Assembly: GCA_023415915.1 (NCBI GenBank)
Contig: JAEZIZ010000096.1
Coordinates: 1-64,000, forward strand
DNA: 64,000 bases
From: Bacillota bacterium
Lineage (GTDB): Bacteria; Bacillota; Clostridia; Christensenellales; SZUA-584
Direction of reading: 5' to 3'
Made by a program: the position numbers and the translations under genes
The notes under the pieces: generated by a model
What the model saw: only the letters and a program-made list of their open reading frames with translations
Databases searched by the model: none
Told to the model about the DNA's origin: nothing
Shown here: positions 1-8,510 of the stretch, piece by piece
Numbering within the stretch: the first letter of the stretch is position 1
How the letters are laid out: each line of letters opens with the position of its first letter

Positions 1-2
1 GA

Positions 3-164
3 TTCAGAGGCGACCTCAATGTGACAATGACATGCGAACTCTTGCCATATCTCAATTATAGCTGGGTTGTGCGTAGATGGAAGATGTTTTCGTTTATTGT
101 GGTGCGGGTAGTGCATGATGATTCAGAGCGCAAGCGAAGAATCTTTAATTTGTCTGAACCGTGA
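3..164 (+). CDS. Possible 3' end of an unrecognised gene
   Basis: One reading frame is open from the window edge to a TGA at 162-164 (about 53 codons). It is rich in Trp, Arg and Val and ends in a charged tail with the motif DDSERKRR. I do not recognise a family. The other two plus frames close early. An open frame of this length could still be chance. No ribosome site or start is visible because the 5' part lies outside the window. Confidence 0.28.
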   Translation, partial: FRGDLNVTMTCELLPYLNYSWVVRRWKMFSFIVVRVVHDDSERKRRIFNLSEP

Positions 165-234
165 AACTGTGTTTCCCCTTTATCTTTTTTTTTGAAAAGT
201 TAGCGTATGGTTTTTTACGGTATATAAAAGCGGC

Positions 235-264
235 AGCCCGAAAACGCTAATCGTTCTCCGGGCT
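235..264 (-). terminator. Hairpin after kdgK, likely terminator
   Basis: Arms AGCCCGAAAACG and CGTTCTCCGGGCT flank a 5-nt loop, with one bulge. On the minus strand the hairpin is followed by a short CTTTTATAT tract. It lies about 35 bases past the kdgK stop, where a terminator of the kdgA-kdgK unit is expected. Confidence 0.45.
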
Positions 265-298
265 CACCGCGATCGGTAACCTTATACCGGATAACGGG

Positions 299-1327
299 CT
301 ATCTGCTGACTCGCCCGCTTCCGTCTCCGCCCATCAGTTTTTCTACGTCCGAAAGCTTTACCCTGTTGTAGTCTCCGCCTATCGAATGTTTCAAGCAGCT
401 TGCCGCAACCGCAAATTCCAACGCATACTGCTTATCCTTATACTTAGCAAGCCCGTAAATGAGCCCGCCCGCAAATGCGTCGCCGCCGCCTACCCGGTCG
501 ATGATATCGCTTATAATATATTTTTTTGAAACATAGAATTTATCCCTGTCGTTCAAACATGCGCTCCAGCCGTTGGTATCCGCGGATTTGCTTTCCCTGA
601 GTGTTATCGCTATCATCTTAAGGTTCGGAAACGCTTCCAAAACCTTGTCGCCCAGCGCTTTGTATTTATCTGTATCGAGCGAGCCGCTTTCAACGCTTAC
701 ATTGGCGTTTATTCCAAGCGACTTCTGACAATCCTCTTCGTTGGCGATGCCTATGTCCACGTACTTTACAAGCTCGCTCATCACTTCTACCGCCGTTTCG
801 CCGTACTTCCACAGCTTATTGCGGTAGTTGAAATCGCACGACACGGTCACGCCGTGCTGCTTTGCCTTTTTTACTGCCTCCAGCGACGCCTCTTTTGCGT
901 TTTTGCTGATAGCGGGAGTGATGCCCGAAATATGAAACCACTCCGCTTCTTCGAATATACCGTCCCAGTCGATTTCGCCTTTTTCTATCAATGCAATCGA
1001 AGACCCAGCCCTGTCGTATATCACGTTGGACGGCCTTTGGTTCGCGCCGTTCTCCAGAAAGTATATTCCGACCCGCCCGCTGCGCCGCACGATCTTTGTC
1101 GTGTCAACTCCCAGGCCTCTTAATTCTCTTATGCATCCGTCTGCAACATCATTATTGGGCAGCGCGGTGATAAACTGCGCGTCGAGCCCGTAATTTGCGA
1201 GCGACACCGCGACGTTCGCTTCGCCGCCGCCGAACGTCGCCTCTAATAGCGGAGACTGAAACAGCTTCTCATGCCCCGGAGATTTCAGCCTCAGCATTAC
1301 TTCCCCGAACGTTACATACTTACCCAT
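299..1327 (-). CDS. kdgK: 2-keto-3-deoxygluconate kinase (PfkB family)
   Basis: This cytosolic sugar kinase should phosphorylate 2-keto-3-deoxygluconate (KDG) to KDPG with ATP. The 342-aa protein has the PfkB N-terminal [15 protein letters not shown] substrate region near residue 33. The C-terminal signature [12 protein letters not shown] (about 277-288) contains the catalytic Asp, D283. The start is fixed by an AGGAGG eight bases upstream. The gene follows kdgA with a gap of about nine bases, so the two are co-transcribed. It is very similar to the second KdgK at 51930-52955, including the shared N-terminal block [13 protein letters not shown]. The kdu genes beside it make KDG a likely substrate. 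Confidence 0.9.
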   Translation of the reverse strand: MGKYVTFGEVMLRLKSPGHEKLFQSPLLEATFGGGEANVAVSLANYGLDAQFITALPNNDVADGCIRELRGLGVDTTKIVRRSGRVGIYFLENGANQRPSNVIYDRAGSSIALIEKGEIDWDGIFEEAEWFHISGITPAISKNAKEASLEAVKKAKQHGVTVSCDFNYRNKLWKYGETAVEVMSELVKYVDIGIANEEDCQKSLGINANVSVESGSLDTDKYKALGDKVLEAFPNLKMIAITLRESKSADTNGWSACLNDRDKFYVSKKYIISDIIDRVGGGDAFAGGLIYGLAKYKDKQYALEFAVAASCLKHSIGGDYNRVKLSDVEKLMGGDGSGRVSR

Positions 1328-1336
1328 CGTTTCCTC

Positions 1337-2293
1337 CTACTTCTGCAGCAGATGAACTGCAAACCCGCCGAATTCGTTCTCGAGATACACCGCGACTTTT
1401 TTCCCGTTCTTTTCGGTCAGCGATGACATATCGGCTCTAACTCCACGTTTATCGAGGTAATATACCGCCCTGTCGATATTGTTTGTGCGTACCGCGATAT
1501 GCCCGTTTGCTCCCTTAAACTGCTTATTCATTACTTCAAAAAACGCTCCCGCGAAGTTGGAACTGTTGCCTTCCTTTACGCTTACGCCAAAAGCTTTGGC
1601 GAGCTCGTTCGCAAGAGCCAGCGACACTTCTTTGTTGTCCATGTTTATGCCTATATGGGCAAGCTCAAACCCCAGCAGCGCGTCGATGGATTTTTTGACG
1701 GTTTCGGTTATGTTTGCAAAATTGCCGTCGGCCATGTCTTTCTGGCTGCACAGCCAGCCTCCGCCTATCGCATGGATGTAATCCTTATCGGCATATTCGG
1801 CAAGGTTGCCTAAGGCTACGCCGCCCGTGGGTATAAACTTTACGTTCCTATACGGGCCGTGCAACGCTTCGCAGGCCTTTACGCCTCCGTATATGCTTGC
1901 CGGGAAGAATTTTAATATATTGACGTCAAAAGAAAGCGCGTGATCGATTTCGGTGGGCGTTACGCATCCGGGCGTAACCAGAATGCCGTTATCGAGGCAA
2001 TACTTTACCACATCGTCGTTAAAACCCGGGCTCACTATAAATTCGCAGCCTGCCTGAACCGCCGTTTTTGCCTGCTCAACAGACAGCACCGTACCCGCGC
2101 CCAAAGTCATCCATGGATATGCCTGCTTTATAATTTTCATCGATTCTATAGCGGCCTGCGTCCTTAACGTGACCTCCATCACGGGCAACCCGCCTTCCAA
2201 CATGGCTTTTGCGGCAGGGAGCGCGTATTCTGGCTTGTCGAACACAGCGACCGGAATAAGACCGATATTGCCTAATTTCTCGCTGAGATTCAT
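1337..2293 (-). CDS. kdgA: KDPG aldolase with C-terminal VOC-like domain
   Basis: The protein cleaves KDPG to pyruvate and glyceraldehyde-3-phosphate, and may also use 4-hydroxy-2-oxoglutarate. Residues 1-205 form the class I aldolase TIM barrel: E40 in VMEVTLRT, the GAGTVL loop near 65-70, and the Schiff-base lysine K128 in NILKFFPASIYGG. About 105 extra residues follow (from AHIGINMDNKEVSLALANE to the end) and resemble a vicinal-oxygen-chelate/glyoxalase fold. That makes 318 aa against about 210 for ordinary KdgA. I chose the ATG at 2293 because CGGAGG sits six to seven bases upstream. A longer reading from 2323 has no ribosome site. The paralogue at 51266 lacks the extension. Confidence 0.88.
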   Translation of the reverse strand: MNLSEKLGNIGLIPVAVFDKPEYALPAAKAMLEGGLPVMEVTLRTQAAIESMKIIKQAYPWMTLGAGTVLSVEQAKTAVQAGCEFIVSPGFNDDVVKYCLDNGILVTPGCVTPTEIDHALSFDVNILKFFPASIYGGVKACEALHGPYRNVKFIPTGGVALGNLAEYADKDYIHAIGGGWLCSQKDMADGNFANITETVKKSIDALLGFELAHIGINMDNKEVSLALANELAKAFGVSVKEGNSSNFAGAFFEVMNKQFKGANGHIAVRTNNIDRAVYYLDKRGVRADMSSLTEKNGKKVAVYLENEFGGFAVHLLQK

Positions 2294-2328
2294 AATATTA
2301 CCTCCGTATATTTGATATCGCAATTGCC

Positions 2329-2350
2329 AGAAAAGCCCTCCGGCTTTCCC
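2329..2350 (-). terminator. Small hairpin between gntR and kdgA
   Basis: On the minus strand GAAAGCC and GGGCTTTTC pair around a 3-nt loop, ending in a short T tract. It lies downstream of the GntR gene and about 36 bases upstream of the kdgA start. It could end the regulator transcript or attenuate kdgA. The stem is short, so support is weak. Confidence 0.3.
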
Positions 2351-2496
2351 GGGGATTCCGATAAGTATTGACGGCTCATGATGTACAGCGAAGTATGCTT
2401 TTTTAATTTAAAGTTATGTAATGACCTGTTGCTTGTCTCGGCCGCCGGCGCGGCATATAGTCGTTATAAATTGGGCAATCTGAAGTTTAGCTGCGG

Positions 2497-3177
2497 TCAG
2501 TTGATCATTGGAGTGAAATAGTCTTTCAGCTTTGTAAAAATCAAGCTGCCGAGTCGTGTAACGCCGCCGAAAAGATGCTTCTGCATCAATGGCCGTATGG
2601 CCGTAGTATCGCCGTTCTCCAGCGCCTTAAGAAGCGCTTCGTGTTCTTCCACTATCTGATTGAAGTTTTTTATCTCAACGATATCGAGCATCCTGAACCG
2701 GGTGTAATGGCAGTCGGATTTTTGTATGCATTCCCACAGATAATTCTTCCGGGTAGCCGTAAACCAGATCTCGTGCAGTTGACTGTCGAGCTCATAAAAC
2801 TGGCTTGCGGTGAAGTCTTCGCTTTCCAGAAGCCGCTTAACAGAGCTTAAGTTATGGCGTATCTTTTCGAGATCGAGCAGGTTGCAGGTTTTTATGAAAT
2901 CCTCGAGCACGAACGTTTCGACGGCCATGCGCTGGTATATTATCTGATTGATTATGTCAAAATCCATCAGCGTGACCTGCGTCCCCTTGTAAGGCGTTAT
3001 GTTGACAAGCCCGCAAAGCCTTAATTCCTGTAGTACGCTTCTTATAGGAGAGCGGGAAACTCCAAAGCGCGCGCAGAGTGCGTTCTCGCTGAGAAACGTT
3101 CCGGGTTTTATTTTCAATGTGATTATTTCATGTTCAAGTATACGGAAAATATCTCTGCTGGCATAGTTGTCGCCCAT
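2497..3177 (-). CDS. GntR-family (FCD) transcriptional regulator
   Basis: This is a 226-aa DNA-binding repressor of the FadR/FCD branch. The N-terminal winged helix includes GTFLSENALCARFGVSRSPI near residues 25-45. An all-helical effector domain follows from about 80, with His residues suited to metal and carboxylate binding (SQLHEIWF, EEHEALLKAL, MQKHLFGG). The ATG at 3177 is preceded by AAAGGAG, whereas a longer reading from 3213 has no such site. It lies between kdgA and the divergent TRAP/kdu operon, and several TTGTATACAA-like sites fill the gap. The likely role is control of uronate catabolism by a sugar-acid intermediate. Confidence 0.88.
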   Translation of the reverse strand: MGDNYASRDIFRILEHEIITLKIKPGTFLSENALCARFGVSRSPIRSVLQELRLCGLVNITPYKGTQVTLMDFDIINQIIYQRMAVETFVLEDFIKTCNLLDLEKIRHNLSSVKRLLESEDFTASQFYELDSQLHEIWFTATRKNYLWECIQKSDCHYTRFRMLDIVEIKNFNQIVEEHEALLKALENGDTTAIRPLMQKHLFGGVTRLGSLIFTKLKDYFTPMIN

Positions 3178-3258
3178 ACGTCTGTCTCCTTTATTCTTAC
3201 CCCCAAAAAGCATGGGAGCGATCGCTTAAGAAACTTACTTTTGATGGACGCATAAAGC

Positions 3259-3659
3259 TTGTATACAAAAAAAATATGTGGATACAAGTATGATGCTCGT
3301 ATTAAGTTTAGCGCACAGAAAATGTGCTGTCAAGCAATAAGATGCTTTATTATACGCATATCTTATAAACACGACTTTGTATACATGCACAGAAAAGCAA
3401 GCTGCAGAATTTTGCAGACAGAATGATATATAGGCGCAAAACCCTGCTGAAACGGCGGAATTCGCGGCAATTTGCACCATCTTGTATTCAAAATTTAAAT
3501 GTGTATACAAGTCTGTAATATTATGCACCCATAAAGTAAAAAATATCTTGACATCCCTATTTTGCTCTGTAATAATGTGAATACAAGCTAAAATTTCAGT
3601 TACATAATTTATACTGCTTATCGTTTACACTTCAGCGCGTTTACTTGCATTGTATCCAA
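3259..3659. promoter_or_regulatory. Array of seven GntR-type operators
   Basis: The 561-base gap between gntR and dctP holds no convincing gene. It contains repeated copies of an inverted repeat close to cTTGTATACAAg: TTGTATACAA at 3259-3268, TGTGGATACAAG at 3277-3288, TTGTATACAT at 3377-3386, TTGTATTCAA at 3482-3491, GTGTATACAA at 3501-3510, TGTGAATACAAG at 3576-3587 and TTGTATCCAA at 3650-3659. The motif is like the Bacillus gluconate GntR operator. One copy overlaps the start region of the dctP promoter, which suggests repression by the adjacent GntR protein. Confidence 0.72.
3548..3575 (+). promoter_or_regulatory. Sigma-A promoter of the TRAP/kdu operon
   Basis: TTGACA at 3548-3553 is separated by 16 bases from TAATAA at 3570-3575. 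A GntR-type operator begins one base after the -10 box, and two more lie upstream. The transcript would have a leader of about 155 bases before dctP. Confidence 0.72.
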
Positions 3660-3738
3660 ATTAAACACGGTTCTTGGAAAGCGAATACGGCAAATTGCCT
3701 TGCTGTATTTTAGCAAATAAACTAAAAGGAGAGTAAAT

Positions 3739-4836
3739 ATGAAGAAAGCGTTAATACTGATTCTTTCGCTGGTTTTTGTATTTGGCATGGTTTCCTGCGG
3801 CGCGCCGCCCGCTTCGCCCAGCGCTCCCGCGGAAACTTCACAGGCTCCGGTTGCCGAAAGCCCTTCACAAGCTCCGGTTGCCGAAAGTCCCTCGCTTGAG
3901 CCCGTCGAACCTGTAAATATCATACTTGGCCATTTCGGCGCGCCCAATGAACCCGTTAGCAAAGCGGCTGAAACATTCAAAGCCAAGCTGGAAGAGCTGT
4001 CAGGCGGCAGTATGACCGTAGAGATCCATGGCGCCAGCGAACTGGGCAATGCCCCGGAAATGGCAGAGCAGACCCGCATAGGCGCTATACAGGCCTGCCT
4101 TGTTTCCCAGGGAACTCTCGACAAATTCGACCCGCGCTACGCTCTGGTGACGGCGCCGTATGTGTACAGCGGCTATGCTCACGCGTATGCCGTTGTAGAC
4201 GGGCCTTTCGCGGAATGGGTAGGCGACGGCGTGCTCGAATCGAAAGGTCTGCACAACGTAGGGCCGTGGGACTACGGTTTCCGCAACCTGACTAATTCCG
4301 TGCGCGAAGTAAAAGTCCCCGCAGACGTTAAGGGCTTAAGGATCCGCACTCCCCAGGAAGTTCAAAAGGTCGCCTGCTTCGAGGCCTTGGGCGCTGCGGT
4401 TCAGCAGGTCGCTTTCAGCGAACTTATAAGCGCTCTAAAGCAGGGCACTGTTGACGGACAGGAGAACCCGATCTCCACCATATACAACAACAGCATGTGG
4501 GAAGCGAATCAGAAGTATTTAAGCCTTACGCGCCATACATGGGAAGCCGTTAACCTGACCGCATGCAATTCCTGGTGGAACGGCCTTAGCGACGAACAGA
4601 AGAAGTTTATCGAGGAAGCCGGCGCGGTTGCCCGCGATCAGATGCGCGACGAAGTACAAAGCAGCGAACAGGATTATATACAGAAGCTTAAGGACGAAGG
4701 CGTTACCGTTACCGAAGTGGACCTTGCCGTATTTAAGGAGGCAATGGAGCCTGCGTGGGCGCGTGTCGCCGAATATGAAGGCAGCACCGAAGACATGGAT
4801 AAATTCCTCAAGATGGTCGAGGATGCAAAACCTTAA
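3739..4836 (+). CDS. dctP: TRAP transporter substrate-binding lipoprotein (DctP family)
   Basis: This is the extracytoplasmic receptor of a tripartite ATP-independent transporter, 365 aa. The first 20 residues form a lipoprotein signal with lipobox VSCG, so the mature protein is lipid-anchored outside the membrane. A flexible Ala/Pro/Ser linker contains a 9-residue unit (QAPVAESPS) twice in tandem. The DctP fold follows, including GLRIRTP, whose conserved Arg binds the substrate carboxylate. AAAGGAG lies seven bases before the ATG. Being first in an operon with kduI/kduD and facing kdgA/kdgK, it probably binds a uronate or unsaturated uronide. The ligand cannot be read from sequence alone. 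Confidence 0.88.
   Translation: MKKALILILSLVFVFGMVSCGAPPASPSAPAETSQAPVAESPSQAPVAESPSLEPVEPVNIILGHFGAPNEPVSKAAETFKAKLEELSGGSMTVEIHGASELGNAPEMAEQTRIGAIQACLVSQGTLDKFDPRYALVTAPYVYSGYAHAYAVVDGPFAEWVGDGVLESKGLHNVGPWDYGFRNLTNSVREVKVPADVKGLRIRTPQEVQKVACFEALGAAVQQVAFSELISALKQGTVDGQENPISTIYNNSMWEANQKYLSLTRHTWEAVNLTACNSWWNGLSDEQKKFIEEAGAVARDQMRDEVQSSEQDYIQKLKDEGVTVTEVDLAVFKEAMEPAWARVAEYEGSTEDMDKFLKMVEDAKP
3841..3894 (+). repeat. 27-bp tandem repeat in the dctP linker
   Basis: Two copies of a 27-base unit (3841-3867 and 3868-3894) encode QAPVAESPS twice. The copies differ at a few, silent, positions. This is an in-frame duplication in the linker after the lipid anchor, probably neutral length variation. 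Confidence 0.85.
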
Positions 4837-4859
4837 ACATATTGCCCCAATGGGATCCC

Positions 4860-4911
4860 GGGCGAATGGCCTTAGCCTTGAGTATAAGCCGTTCGCCCTT
4901 CCCGATTTTTT
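4860..4911 (+). terminator. Intercistronic terminator/attenuator between dctP and dctM
   Basis: Arms GGGCGAA (4860-4866) and TTCGCCC (4892-4898) enclose a loop that can pair further (GGC/TTA with TAAGCC). A T run follows at 4906-4911. A partial terminator here would give more binding protein than membrane subunits, as is common for importer operons. Confidence 0.65.
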
Positions 4912-4940
4912 ATACAAGGTAACATAAGGAGGTCCTCCTG

Positions 4941-6215
4941 ATGATCGCATTAGTTTTGTGCGTACTGCTTATCGTGGTTATGCTGATAGGCGTTCCGGTA
5001 GCCGTCGCGATGGGCGCTATCAGCGCGGGCGCGTTTGCCTCCATGGGCTTCACGGATATTTTGGCGGTAATGGCGCAGCGCATATATAACGGCACCACCG
5101 GCTTTACACTGCTGGCAATACCGTTCTTCATACTGGCCGGCAACCTGATGAATACCGGCGGCATCACTACCCGCATATACAATTTTGCAAACGCCATGGT
5201 CGGTCGGTGGCCGGGCGGCTTGGGGCAGGTGAACGTATTAGGCAGCGTAGTGTTCGCCGGCATGTCGGGAGCCGCGGTGGCAGACGCCGCGGGGCTCGGC
5301 TTAATAGAAATAAAAGCGATGGACGACGCCGGATACGACCATACGTTCAGCGCTGCCATTACGGCGGCTTCATCCACTATAGCTCCCGTAATACCGCCGT
5401 CGATACCCTTTGTTATTTTTGCCTCCGTAACCGGCGTATCGGTACCCAAGCTGTTCGCCGCGGGCATAATCCCGGGATTGCTGATGGCTGTATCGATGTG
5501 CGTTGTGGTCTATATAATCTCAAAGCGCAGAAAATTCCCCGTAATGCCGCGAATGCCGTGGAAACAAAGGCTGACGTATCTTTGGAAGGCCATACCCAGC
5601 CTGATGACCATAGTCATTATAATAGGCGGTATTTGGACGGGTATTTTCACCGCTACCGAGGCGGCTATAGTGGCTTGCGTATATGCGCTTATTCTTGGCC
5701 TGATATATAAGGAGCTCGATAAAAAATCGCTGGGCAAAATAGTGCACGACAGCATCATCACCAGCTGCAAGACTCTTTTCATAATCGCGATTGCCAATTT
5801 CCTCGCGTATTTCATGCTGCACCAGCGCATACCGAACCAGGTTATAGAAGGGCTTATGACCGTCTCTGCCGATCCTAACGTGCTCATACTCCTTATGATA
5901 GGCGTCCTTCTTATACTTGGCTGCTTCCTTGAGGGCGTATCGGTGATACTTATCACTGTTCCGGTCTTCCTGCCTATAGTGGACGCGATAGGAATGAACT
6001 ATATACAGTTCGGCGTAATAATGGTACTGGCCTCGATGATCGGCCTTTTGACCCCGCCAGTGGGCATGAGCCTTTACGCGGTATGCAGCGTGGCAAAAGT
6101 GAGGCTGGGAACGCTGTCAAAAGCGGTGCTGCCCTATGTTATCGGCATTCTTGTAGTGCTGCTTATATGCGCTTTTTGGCCGGATCTCTGCCTGTGGCTG
6201 CCCAGCCTGATTTAA
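4941..6215 (+). CDS. dctM: TRAP transporter large membrane subunit (DctM)
   Basis: This 424-aa integral membrane protein carries the ion-coupled translocation path of the TRAP importer. It is hydrophobic throughout, with about 11-12 segments, and begins directly with a membrane helix. It contains family features such as IPFFILAGNLMNTGG near residue 55 and PPSIPFVIFA near 150. The start follows AAGGAGGTCCTCC. The order here is dctP-dctM-dctQ, with the large subunit ahead of the small one, and dctQ follows after nine bases. It forms the membrane unit with DctQ and receives substrate from DctP. Confidence 0.92.
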   Translation: MIALVLCVLLIVVMLIGVPVAVAMGAISAGAFASMGFTDILAVMAQRIYNGTTGFTLLAIPFFILAGNLMNTGGITTRIYNFANAMVGRWPGGLGQVNVLGSVVFAGMSGAAVADAAGLGLIEIKAMDDAGYDHTFSAAITAASSTIAPVIPPSIPFVIFASVTGVSVPKLFAAGIIPGLLMAVSMCVVVYIISKRRKFPVMPRMPWKQRLTYLWKAIPSLMTIVIIIGGIWTGIFTATEAAIVACVYALILGLIYKELDKKSLGKIVHDSIITSCKTLFIIAIANFLAYFMLHQRIPNQVIEGLMTVSADPNVLILLMIGVLLILGCFLEGVSVILITVPVFLPIVDAIGMNYIQFGVIMVLASMIGLLTPPVGMSLYAVCSVAKVRLGTLSKAVLPYVIGILVVLLICAFWPDLCLWLPSLI

Positions 6216-6225
6216 GGAGGACGTT

Positions 6226-6756
6226 ATGCTGAAAGTACTGAAAAAAGCCGACGCAATTCTTGCGAAAGTACTGCTCTGGCTCGTAGTCGTTATGTGCATC
6301 GGTATAGGCGTGATACTGTTTGCGCGGGTTATCATACGTTTTGCGCATATACCCTTCCCTATGGCCTGGTCTGACGAAGTTGTCGCATGCATGATGGCCT
6401 GGATGATATTCTCAGGCGCGACGCTTCTGTTCCGCGCCAAAGACCATTTCCGTGTGGACCTGCTGCAGGATAAATTCAAGGGCAAAAGATGGCTTAGCGC
6501 GCTGAATGTGCTGATTACGCTGACGGGCATAGCGTTTTTCGCCGCGCTGCTGTACTATTCGATACTGCTTGTACAGAGCGCCGACTGGCCTCAGCCCATA
6601 TTGAAGTTTTCGACGCGCCTGCCTTACTCGAGTATGCCTGTCAACTGTTTTCTGATACTGCTGTATCTGATACGCGACATAGTAACGGAGATTAAGGAAC
6701 TGGTCGCCCGCCGCAGTCCGGCGGCAGCAATGGACGAGAAAAGCGAGCCGGTTTAA
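6226..6756 (+). CDS. dctQ: TRAP transporter small membrane subunit (DctQ)
   Basis: This 176-aa protein has four predicted membrane helices (about 15-35, 50-70, 92-112, 132-150) and the DctQ-typical segment WSDEVVACMMAWMIFSGA. The start has AAGGAGG six bases upstream. It pairs with DctM and is not fused to it. The stop lies just before the kduI start, so translation is probably coupled. Confidence 0.9.
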   Translation: MLKVLKKADAILAKVLLWLVVVMCIGIGVILFARVIIRFAHIPFPMAWSDEVVACMMAWMIFSGATLLFRAKDHFRVDLLQDKFKGKRWLSALNVLITLTGIAFFAALLYYSILLVQSADWPQPILKFSTRLPYSSMPVNCFLILLYLIRDIVTEIKELVARRSPAAAMDEKSEPV

Positions 6757-6757
6757 T

Positions 6758-7600
6758 ATGGATATTCGATATTCTTGCAATCAGCGCGATTTTAAGCGCT
6801 ATACAACCGATGAGATACGCGAAGAATTCCTCATCGAGAACTTATTTGAGCCTAATAAGTTAAGCGCGGTATACAGCCATGTCGACCGCATCGTCGTAAT
6901 AGGATGCATGCCGGCAGGCAGCAGCATACCCATAGACAAAGGGATAGACGTTTGGGCTAATTTCGGCACGCAATATTTTCTTGAGCGACGCGAGGCCGGC
7001 ATTTTCAATATCGGCGGCGGCGGCGTTATACGCGTAGACGGACGTTCATACGACCTGGATTATAAAGACTGCCTATACGTTACGCGCGGCGCCCGCGAGA
7101 TAATATTCGATTCAAACGACTCCGAGTCGCCCGCCAAGTTCTATGTGGTCAGCGCTCCTGCCCACCGGAGTTATGAAACCAAGCTGATTAAAATAGCGGA
7201 CGCCGCCAAGAAGCGGTTAGGCTCAACGGAAACGAGCAACAGGCGGGTAATAAACCAGTTCATCCATCCCGACGTGCTTTCGACCTGCCAGCTTACGATG
7301 GGTCTTACCGTGCTCGAACCGGGCAGCGTTTGGAACACCATGCCCGCTCACACTCACGAACGGCGCATGGAAGTATACATGTATTTCGAAGTGCCCGAGG
7401 ACCATATGGTATTTCATATTATGGGCGAGGGACGTGAGACGAGGCACGTAGTAATGAAAAACGAGCAGGCGGTAATAAGCCCGTCATGGAGCGTACATGC
7501 GGGCGCGGGCACGTGCAATTATTCGTTTTTGTGGGCAATGGCGGGAGAAAACCTTGCTTTTGACGACATGGACGTCATTCCGGCCTCGGTGCTGAAATAG
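6758..7600 (+). CDS. kduI: 5-keto-4-deoxyuronate isomerase
   Basis: KduI interconverts 5-keto-4-deoxyuronate (DKI) and 2,5-diketo-3-deoxygluconate in the breakdown of pectin or glycosaminoglycan unsaturated uronates. The 280-aa length is normal for the family. The zinc-binding cupin motif PAHTHERRMEVYMYF lies near residues 195-210, and a later SPSWSVHAGAG supplies the fourth-ligand His. The N-terminal ENLF and VDRIVVIGCMPAG regions also match the family. The ATG starts one base after the dctQ stop. Its product feeds KduD, encoded 11 bases downstream. Confidence 0.95.
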   Translation: MDIRYSCNQRDFKRYTTDEIREEFLIENLFEPNKLSAVYSHVDRIVVIGCMPAGSSIPIDKGIDVWANFGTQYFLERREAGIFNIGGGGVIRVDGRSYDLDYKDCLYVTRGAREIIFDSNDSESPAKFYVVSAPAHRSYETKLIKIADAAKKRLGSTETSNRRVINQFIHPDVLSTCQLTMGLTVLEPGSVWNTMPAHTHERRMEVYMYFEVPEDHMVFHIMGEGRETRHVVMKNEQAVISPSWSVHAGAGTCNYSFLWAMAGENLAFDDMDVIPASVLK

Positions 7601-7611
7601 AGGGGGTTGTC

Positions 7612-8409
7612 ATGGTAACACCGGATTTTAGACTGGACGGTAAGATAGCGCTTATCACAGGCGCCAGTTACGGAATAGGCTTTGCGATAGCCGCGGCATA
7701 TGCAGATGCCGGGGCAACAATAGTTTTCAACGATATTAACGAGGAGCTCGTAGAAAAAGGGCTGTCCGCATATTCGGAGCTCGGCATAAAGGCTTATGGA
7801 TATGTCTGCGACGTGACGGATGAAGCGCAGGTAAACGTATTAATAGAACGTATAGAAGCGGATGTGGGCGTCATAGATATACTTGTAAACAACGCCGGCA
7901 TAATAAAGCGCATACCGATGTGCGAGATGAGCGCCGAAGAATTCCGGAAGGTCGTTGACGTAAACCTTACCGGAGCTTTTATAGTATCCAAAGCCGTGAT
8001 TCCCGGTATGATTAAGAAAGGGCACGGCAAGATAATAAACATGTGCAGCATGTTGAGCGAGCTTGGCCGCGAGACCGTTTCGGCTTACGCGGCTGCCAAA
8101 GGCGGCCTTAAGATGCTTACGCGCAACATATGCAGCGAATACGGCGCCGCCAATATTCAGTGCAACGGCATCGGGCCGGGTTATATTGCCACGCCGCAAA
8201 CCGCGCCTTTAAGGGAGCGCCAGCCGGACGGCAGCCGTCACCCCTTTGACCGGTTTATTATCAGCAAAACGCCTGCCGGACGCTGGGGGACGCCGGAAGA
8301 CCTGACCGGTCCCGCGGTATTCCTTGCTTCCGAAGCGTCTAATTTCGTCAACGGCCATATATTATATGTTGACGGAGGCATACTTTCCTACATAGGACGG
8401 CAGCCGTAA
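7612..8409 (+). CDS. kduD: 2-dehydro-3-deoxy-D-gluconate 5-dehydrogenase (SDR)
   Basis: This NAD(H)-dependent short-chain dehydrogenase reduces 2,5-diketo-3-deoxygluconate to KDG. The 265-aa protein has the Rossmann motif TGASYGIG (about 17-24), NNAG near 92 and the catalytic SAYAAAKGG (Tyr-x3-Lys) near 158-166. The C-terminal extension with PFDRFIISKTPAGRWGTPEDL is typical of KduD/gluconate-5-dehydrogenase. The GAGGGGG before the ATG is a strong ribosome site. It is the last gene of the operon, and its product is the KdgK substrate. Confidence 0.92.
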   Translation: MVTPDFRLDGKIALITGASYGIGFAIAAAYADAGATIVFNDINEELVEKGLSAYSELGIKAYGYVCDVTDEAQVNVLIERIEADVGVIDILVNNAGIIKRIPMCEMSAEEFRKVVDVNLTGAFIVSKAVIPGMIKKGHGKIINMCSMLSELGRETVSAYAAAKGGLKMLTRNICSEYGAANIQCNGIGPGYIATPQTAPLRERQPDGSRHPFDRFIISKTPAGRWGTPEDLTGPAVFLASEASNFVNGHILYVDGGILSYIGRQP

Positions 8410-8429
8410 GCAAAAAAGTTGGGCACTAA

Positions 8430-8486
8430 CCGGCATAATGATACTATGCCGGATTACGTCAGCTCCATCGACAATCCGGCATGTTT
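8430..8486 (+). terminator. Terminator with two mutually exclusive hairpins after kduD
   Basis: Three segments compete: CCGGCATA (8430-8437), TATGCCGG (8445-8452) and AATCCGGCAT (8472-8481). The middle pairs with either flank. The second pairing (ATGCCGGATT with AATCCGGCAT, 10 bp) is followed by GTTTTTG and is a good terminator. The first would be an antiterminator-like alternative. Confidence 0.6.
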
Positions 8487-8510
8487 TTGTGTCATCAGCG
8501 GTATTTGAAA

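Noticed and set aside
1479..1781. Plus-strand open frames inside kdgA and other sugar genes
   Set aside because: They mirror codon bias of the genes on the opposite strand, lack ribosome sites and match no family.
3235..3528. Open frame of 97 codons on the minus strand between gntR and dctP
   Set aside because: It lies across the operator array, has no ribosome site, and its composition (many Cys, Phe and Tyr) reflects AT-rich non-coding DNA.
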